NCBI GenBank assembly: GCA_046582185.1
Contig: JAYGEX010000005.1
Coordinates: 1-64,000 of the forward strand
Reading direction: 5' to 3'
Source: GCA-002726655 sp046582185
GTDB lineage: Bacteria > Pseudomonadota > Gammaproteobacteria > Pseudomonadales > Azotimanducaceae
DNA: 64,000 nucleotides
Shown piece after piece: positions 59,276 to 64,000 of this stretch. The translations under genes and the position numbers were made by a program. Each line of letters opens with the position of its first letter. The first letter of the stretch is position 1. The notes under the pieces are model-generated. The model saw nothing but the letters and a program-made list of their open reading frames with translations. It had not been told where the DNA came from and did not search any database.

Positions 59276-60539
59276 AGATTCTATAAATAGAAACGTGGTC
59301 ATCATTGGGACTCACTGGGGCGATGAAGGGAAAGGAAAGATCGTCGACCTGCTGACGGAAAAAGCGAATGCCGTCGTGCGTTTTCAGGGCGGGCATAATG
59401 CAGGTCATACGCTGGTGGTTAATGGCGTGAAGACTGTATTGCATCTTATTCCATCCGGCATTCTAAGAGAGAATGTCCAGTGTCTCATTGGTAATGGTGT
59501 GGTTTTCTCGATTCCTGATTTTTTTAAAGAGCTTGAAGGTCTGGAGGAAACCGGGGTTTCCGTGCGAGAGCGAATGCTTATCAGTCCCGGTTGTCCGGTG
59601 ATACTTCCACATCACGTCGCCCTGGACAAGATGCGCGAGAACGTGCGCGGCAATCAGAAAATAGGAACCACCGGGCGAGGTATTGGCCCCGCATACGAAG
59701 ACAAGGTTGCTCGCAGGGGTTTGCGGATTGGTGATCTGTATAATCCTGAAAAATTTACAAATTCCCTTGAAGAAATAATGGATTATCATAATTTTGTATT
59801 GGAGAATTATTTCCATACAAAAAAAGTCTCGTTGCAAGAAAATCTTGATGCCTCATTGGCCTTTGCAGATGAACTAAAGCCGATGGTTGGCGATGTGGTT
59901 GAGCGTTTGAGTGTTCTAAAGAAGGAGAAAGCCAACATATTGTTTGAGGGGGCACAAGGCTCGCTGCTGGATATTGATCAGGGGACTTATCCCTATGTTA
60001 CTTCCTCCAATACAACTGCTGGCGCAATCGGTAGTGGTTGCGGCATGGGGCCCTTGGATCTTGATTATATTCTCGGCATTACCAAAGCCTATACCACCAG
60101 GGTGGGCTCTGGTCCCTTTCCCACTGAATTGTTCGATGCGGTAGGCAGTCATTTAGCAGATAAAGGAAAAGAGTTCGGCGCCACCACCGGGCGCCCACGG
60201 CGTTGTGGTTGGTTTGATGCCCATGCGCTGCGACGGGTTATTCAGATCAATAGCATATCGGGGCTTTGCATCACTAAACTTGATGTTTTGGACGGTCTTG
60301 AAACAATCTCACTATGTGTTGGCTATGAAAATCCTGATTCCGATTCCCCGACGCCTATCTACGAACAGATGCCCGGCTGGCAGGAATCTACCGTAGGAAA
60401 GCAGAAGCTGGAAGATCTCCCGGCAGCAGCCAGGGCCTACCTTGACCGCATTGAACAGGCTTGTGATGTGACCATCGCCTTTGTTTCTACCGGGCCCGAT
60501 CGGAAAGACACCATCAGTTTGACTGAGCTATTTGCTTAG
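59268..60539 (+). CDS. purA: Adenylosuccinate synthetase
   Basis: PurA joins IMP and aspartate using GTP, the committed step to AMP. The 423-residue protein has VVIIGTHWGDEGKGKIVDLL at the N-terminus (P-loop and catalytic Asp), RFQGGHNAGHTLV, GTTGRGIGPAYEDKVAR, FEGAQGSLLDIDQGTYP and TTGRPRRCGWFD. Length matches (about 430). The start is GTG 59268 overlapping hisZ; a normal ribosome site is hard to see because it lies in hisZ. It ends 73 bases before a small ORF with an excellent ribosome site. Confidence 0.97.
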   Translation: MSKDSINRNVVIIGTHWGDEGKGKIVDLLTEKANAVVRFQGGHNAGHTLVVNGVKTVLHLIPSGILRENVQCLIGNGVVFSIPDFFKELEGLEETGVSVRERMLISPGCPVILPHHVALDKMRENVRGNQKIGTTGRGIGPAYEDKVARRGLRIGDLYNPEKFTNSLEEIMDYHNFVLENYFHTKKVSLQENLDASLAFADELKPMVGDVVERLSVLKKEKANILFEGAQGSLLDIDQGTYPYVTSSNTTAGAIGSGCGMGPLDLDYILGITKAYTTRVGSGPFPTELFDAVGSHLADKGKEFGATTGRPRRCGWFDAHALRRVIQINSISGLCITKLDVLDGLETISLCVGYENPDSDSPTPIYEQMPGWQESTVGKQKLEDLPAAARAYLDRIEQACDVTIAFVSTGPDRKDTISLTELFA

Positions 60540-60611
60540 GGCCTGGTGCCAAGCCTATCTCTCGGGCCTCTACGGAATGTGCTGAATTTTTAGTAAAAAC
60601 AAGGAGATAGA

Positions 60612-60746
60612 GTGATTGTCTCTTTAATCCGTCAGACCCGCGACGTACCGGCAATACTCAATGCTAATGGTTTTGAAATTCAGCGGCAATTGAAAGAGAT
60701 TTTCAAAAAGCTGGAGCAGGGAGCAATACCAAATCTGGCAAAGTGA
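60612..60746 (+). CDS. Candidate 44-residue small protein of unknown function
   Basis: AAGGAGATAG (60601-60610) precedes GTG at 60612. The frame runs 44 codons to TGA 60744-60746. The product starts MIVSLIRQTRDVPAIL, then has FEIQRQLKEIFKKLEQG. It is rich in amphipathic helix residues and has no membrane segment. It lies between purA and the tRNA-Leu gene and could be co-transcribed with purA. The ribosome site is stronger than that of most genes here. I do not recognise it. It could also be an unrelated chance frame. Confidence 0.45.
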   Translation: MIVSLIRQTRDVPAILNANGFEIQRQLKEIFKKLEQGAIPNLAK

Positions 60747-60792
60747 GATATAGCGAGATATTGCTGTGTTTTGCTTTGCAAAGCCGCGGACT

Positions 60793-60879
60793 TGGTGCCG
60801 AGGAGAGGACTTGAACCTCCACGGGGTTGCCCCCACTAGCACCTGAAGCTAGCGTGTCTACCAATTTCACCACCTCGGC
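60793..60879 (-). tRNA. tRNA-Leu, anticodon CAG
   Basis: On the minus strand GCCGAGG pairs with CCTCGGC at the end, followed by ACCA. The class II variable arm TGGGGGCAACCCCGT is present. The anticodon stem CTAGC/GCTAG encloses loop TTCAGGT with anticodon CAG, matching tRNA-Leu(CAG) of E. coli. Length is 87 bases with the encoded CCA. It reads CUG codons. It lies between the small ORF and rnr, transcribed leftward. Confidence 0.95.
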
Positions 60880-61030
60880 ATCGAGGACGCGGAAGATTAC
60901 TAGGGAGATTGGTCGCTGTCAATTAAGCTTGCACAACTTGCGAGTGATAAATACCTTGTCAGTCAATAAAGTGAGTTAAAAGTATCGGCTATTTTGAGTC
61001 GGTACAGAAGAAAATTAATTAGGAAAAATA

Positions 61031-63469
61031 TTGAAGAAAGATCCAAATAAAAAAAGAGAAGCGCAGAATTACGAAAACCCCATTGCGAGTCGTGAATTCA
61101 TTTTGATGACGATGGAGGACATAGGAGTGCCTGCAAGCTTTAAACAGCTGATCCAGGCCCTCGATCTCGAAGACAACGAAGGCCCTTTACAGAATAGATT
61201 GCGAGCGATGGTTCGTGACGGGCAGCTGGTGGTAGACAGGCGAAATATATATGCCATCGCCAGTAAAATGGAGCTGGTCACCGGCAGAGTGCTGGCCCAC
61301 GCAGATGGCTTTGGCTTTCTGCAGAGCGATAACCGGGATGAGGATGTTTTTCTCTCTAATCGGCAAATGCGTGCAGTATTCCATGGCGACATTGCTCAGG
61401 TGAGGATTCGCGGCAAAGATCGTCGCGGTCGGAGCGAGGGAGAGATTATTGAAGTTAATGAACGCAATACTCAACAAATTGTGGCGAGGCTTTATTATAA
61501 AGGCGGCTTAAACCTGCTTGAATCTCTGAACAAGAAAATCATCCACGAGATCCTGGTTCCTGGCCTCAACCGGGCCAAGTACAAGCCTGGGCAGATTGTC
61601 GTTGCCAATATTATCGAACAACCATCAATTCACGGAATACCGACCGCCGAAGTCATTGAAACGCTGGGCGATCACCTGACGCCTGATATGGAAGTCGAGG
61701 TTGCTCTGCGCAACCAGGATATTCCGTTTATCTTTGATGATGGAGTCACTGAATATGTTGATTCGATGCCAATTGAAGTCAGCGATGAGGACAAGCTAAA
61801 TCGAAGGGATCTGCGAAACATTCCTTTTGTCACAATTGATGGTGAGGATGCCCGGGATTTTGATGACGCGGTTTACTGCGAAAAGAAAGCCGGCGGTGGC
61901 TGGCGGCTATTCGTTGCCATTGCAGATGTAGCGCACTATGTAGAGCTTGGTTCCTTGCTGGATGCGACCGCATTTGATCGGGGCACATCGGTCTATTTCC
62001 CGCAGTATGTTGTACCCATGTTGCCGGAAAAGCTGAGCAATGGCCTATGCTCCTTAAAGCCTGACGTCGATCGATTGGTGATGGTTAGTGAGATAACAAT
62101 CTCGGCCAAAGGGAAAATTAGTGGCTATCGCTTTTATGAAGGCGTTATACATTCACATGGGCGGCTGACCTATACAACCGTAACGTCTATCTTAAAGGGC
62201 GACGAGGAAGCGCAGCGCAAATACAAATCGCTTCTGCCTCACCTGAATGAATTAAGCCAGCTGTTCAATTGCCTGCAAAAGAATAGGCAGGTCCGTGGCG
62301 CCTTGGAATTTGAATCCCGGGAGCTGATATTTGACTTCGATGCTGATGGCAGGGTTGAAGGCATTCGCCCCACCGTCCGTAATGATGCCCACAGGCTTAT
62401 AGAAGAGTGCATGTTGTGCGCCAATGTTTGCGCAGCCCGCTTTATTGAAAAACACAAGATACCCGGCCTGTACCGTGTGCATGAGGCCCCGGATGAGGGA
62501 AAGGTAGAGGCGCTCAGTGAATTTCTTTCCCATCGAGGTATCAACTTTAACTGGGGAGATCAGGTTACTACTCAGGATTATCAAGTGGTACTTGAGCAGC
62601 TCAGGAAGCGAGAGAATGGCCAGGTCTTACAGATTGCATTGCTGCGTTCCATGAACCAGGCAGTTTATCAAGCGGAAAATAAAGGACATTTTGGCCTCAA
62701 CTATTCCGAGTATGCCCATTTCACCTCGCCAATAAGGCGCTACCCGGATCTGATGATGCACCGCCTGATCAAGTCTGTGATCCATAGCCGCAAGCAAAGC
62801 AAATACATCGAGAGATTTGGCCCAACCAACAGTGGCAACTGGTATCCCTATAATCTGGAAGATATCGTCACCATAGGAGAAAGGACCAGTTTTACCGAGC
62901 GCCGTGCGGAGTCTGCAGTTTACGATGTGCTGGAGTGGATCAAATGTGACTATATTAACGATCAGGTCGGCAGCGAGTTCCGCGGCGTAGTGACGGGTGT
63001 TACCAAGTTTGGCCTGTTTGTTGAACTGAACGATGTATTTGTTGAAGGGCTCGTGCATGTGAGTACCCTGGCCGGAGACTACTTTCATTTTGATGCTGCC
63101 AGCCAGTCTCTGGTGGGTGAACGAACCCATACCACCTACTCATTAGCGGATACCTTGTCAGTGATTATCGCCCGCGTTGATGTTGATGAGAGAAAGGTAG
63201 ATTTTGAAATCACGTCCGATTCTTCTGCGCACAAGGGTAGCGGCCGCCGGAAAAAGAAGGTAGCTCTAAAAGGAAGGAAAGTTCCGAAAGGGAAACGAGA
63301 ACAGAAAGGGCAGGCAGGGCAGAAGCCCAAGAAAGATGGCAGGCGGGAGCGCAAGGCAAGGCCTGCCCAAGCCAACAGTTCAGCTAAAACTGCGGCGCGG
63401 AAAAAACGATCCACAAAGAAATCTTCAACGAATCAGGCGCCAGCGAATAAGCACAGAAAGGGACAGTAG
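61031..63469 (+). CDS. rnr: Ribonuclease R
   Basis: RNase R is the 3'-5' exonuclease that can digest structured RNA. The 812-residue protein has an N-terminal winged helix, cold-shock domains with GFGFLQSDNRDEDVFL near residue 90, the RNB catalytic domain with TIDGEDARDFDDAVYCE near residue 270, and HFTSPIRRYPDLMMHRL. An S1 domain follows with FRGVVTGVTKFGLFVELN near 655. A basic Lys/Arg-rich tail (residues about 735-812; KKKVALKGRKVPKGKREQK) ends the protein. The start is TTG 61031 after AGGAAAAAT. rlmB follows 4 bases later, the usual rnr-rlmB pair. Confidence 0.96.
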   Translation: MKKDPNKKREAQNYENPIASREFILMTMEDIGVPASFKQLIQALDLEDNEGPLQNRLRAMVRDGQLVVDRRNIYAIASKMELVTGRVLAHADGFGFLQSDNRDEDVFLSNRQMRAVFHGDIAQVRIRGKDRRGRSEGEIIEVNERNTQQIVARLYYKGGLNLLESLNKKIIHEILVPGLNRAKYKPGQIVVANIIEQPSIHGIPTAEVIETLGDHLTPDMEVEVALRNQDIPFIFDDGVTEYVDSMPIEVSDEDKLNRRDLRNIPFVTIDGEDARDFDDAVYCEKKAGGGWRLFVAIADVAHYVELGSLLDATAFDRGTSVYFPQYVVPMLPEKLSNGLCSLKPDVDRLVMVSEITISAKGKISGYRFYEGVIHSHGRLTYTTVTSILKGDEEAQRKYKSLLPHLNELSQLFNCLQKNRQVRGALEFESRELIFDFDADGRVEGIRPTVRNDAHRLIEECMLCANVCAARFIEKHKIPGLYRVHEAPDEGKVEALSEFLSHRGINFNWGDQVTTQDYQVVLEQLRKRENGQVLQIALLRSMNQAVYQAENKGHFGLNYSEYAHFTSPIRRYPDLMMHRLIKSVIHSRKQSKYIERFGPTNSGNWYPYNLEDIVTIGERTSFTERRAESAVYDVLEWIKCDYINDQVGSEFRGVVTGVTKFGLFVELNDVFVEGLVHVSTLAGDYFHFDAASQSLVGERTHTTYSLADTLSVIIARVDVDERKVDFEITSDSSAHKGSGRRKKKVALKGRKVPKGKREQKGQAGQKPKKDGRRERKARPAQANSSAKTAARKKRSTKKSSTNQAPANKHRKGQ

Positions 63470-63473
63470 AGCC

Positions 63474-64000
63474 ATGGATAGGAAGCGGGTCTACGGTATC
63501 CATGCAGTTGAAGGCAGTTTAAAGACAGAGCTGCCCATACGCCTCTTTATGCGCGAGGGACAGGAGTCCGGTCGGCTACATAAATTGCTCCAGTTGGCTG
63601 ATGCAGTCAAATGTCCCATTGAAAGAGTGTCTGCCGAGCGCCTGTCCAAACTTTGCAGTGGCGATAAGGCCCATCAGGGTGTTGTCCTGGATATTGTTGC
63701 TGAATCAATTGTGACGGCGGATCTTAATCAGATCTTACAAGCGACCGAAGGCAAGAAGTTGTTTCTGTTACTCGATGGCGTAACTGACCCCGGTAATCTC
63801 GGCGCATGTCTGCGCAGTGCTGCGACCATGGGGGTCGCTGCGGTAATCGCGCCAAAAAATGCCAGCGCGCCCCTGAATGCAGATGCCATCAAGCGTTCGA
63901 GTGGAGGTGCGTCCCAGGTCCCCTATATTCAGGTCGTCAATCTGGCCAGATGCATGGAACAATTGAAGTCAGCTGGTATCTGGATTGTAGGCACTGTACT
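63474..64000 (+). CDS. rlmB: 23S rRNA (guanosine-2251-2'-O)-methyltransferase, 5' part
   Basis: RlmB methylates G2251 in the peptidyl-transferase centre. The frame from ATG 63474 runs open to the window end, 175 codons, so the C-terminal SPOUT half is cut off. It shows MDRKRVYGIHAVEGSL at the start and motif 1 LLDGVTDPGNLGACLRSA, with SSGGASQVPYIQV after it. The N-terminal L30e-like substrate domain is present. It starts 4 bases after rnr. The assignment rests on motif and on the rnr-rlmB order. Confidence 0.93.
   Translation, partial: MDRKRVYGIHAVEGSLKTELPIRLFMREGQESGRLHKLLQLADAVKCPIERVSAERLSKLCSGDKAHQGVVLDIVAESIVTADLNQILQATEGKKLFLLLDGVTDPGNLGACLRSAATMGVAAVIAPKNASAPLNADAIKRSSGGASQVPYIQVVNLARCMEQLKSAGIWIVGTV

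Noticed and set aside
62627..63130. 167-codon antisense frame inside rnr
   Set aside because: It lies opposite the RNB and S1 domains of a clear RNase R and reads as a shadow.
1..64000. CRISPR array, prophage, toxin-antitoxin or defence island
   Set aside because: No regular spaced repeats, integrase, phage structural genes or known defence motifs were seen. The gene content is housekeeping and LPS.

Overview
The window is a chromosomal segment of a gammaproteobacterium with mid-range GC. It carries the hfq-hflX-hflK-hflC cluster, a lipopolysaccharide (LPS) core cluster, an argE-argA pair and a FimX-type protein. From about 8 kb to the right edge, gene content and order match the Pseudomonas aeruginosa block from glnE to rlmB (PA5014 down to PA4936, recalled, not searched): glnE-ilvE-waaF-waaC-waaG-waaP-wapP-kinase-carbamoyltransferase-glycosyltransferase, then hldE, an aldo/keto reductase, an FAD enzyme, waaA, parE-parC, serB, fimX, psd-rhdA, orn-queG-nnr-tsaE-amiB-mutL-miaA-hfq-hflXKC-hisZ-purA-rnr-rlmB. 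This suggests a relative of the Pseudomonadales/Oceanospirillales, probably environmental. The species cannot be named from the sequence.

Layout. 1-2.9 kb is an accessory edge: the 3' end of an IS1182-type transposase, two intact and one nonsense-interrupted VOC-fold gene, a truncated GNAT acetyltransferase, and an ArsR regulator operon with a palindromic operator candidate. 2.9-6.0 kb holds argE-argA and an unknown gene on the minus strand. 6.2-11.9 kb holds a lone GspE/PilB-family ATPase, glnE and ilvE.

11.9-32.4 kb is the LPS inner-core region. It has two heptosyltransferases, a tandem WaaG-WaaG fusion, WaaP and WapP kinases, a protein with two kinase domains, a carbamoyltransferase, glycosyltransferases, a methyltransferase, a kinase-like protein without its catalytic Asp, an LpxL-type acyltransferase, HldE (heptose precursor) and WaaA (Kdo transferase). 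Together these genes make ADP-heptose, place Kdo and heptose on lipid A, and then phosphorylate, carbamoylate and glycosylate the core. No waaL or msbA is present. Three in-frame TAG codons interrupt two adjacent genes at 22.9-24.4 kb.

32.6-45.6 kb is housekeeping: DUF1249 protein, topoisomerase IV, a YtjB-like membrane protein, serB, a degenerate FimX-like c-di-GMP protein, efp with its lysylation enzyme epmA, and psd with a rhodanese. 45.8-64 kb is RNA turnover and modification, the murein amidase, mismatch repair, hfq-hflXKC, hisZ-purA, a tRNA-Leu(CAG), rnr and the 5' part of rlmB. A strong terminator followed at once by a near-consensus promoter separates hflC from the DUF2065-hisZ-purA unit. 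A 44-codon ORF with a good ribosome site lies between purA and the tRNA.

The most notable items are the fused double WaaG, the cluster of five LPS-kinase-like domains, the three amber codons in adjacent LPS genes, and the small ORF after purA. I see no CRISPR array, prophage or defence system.
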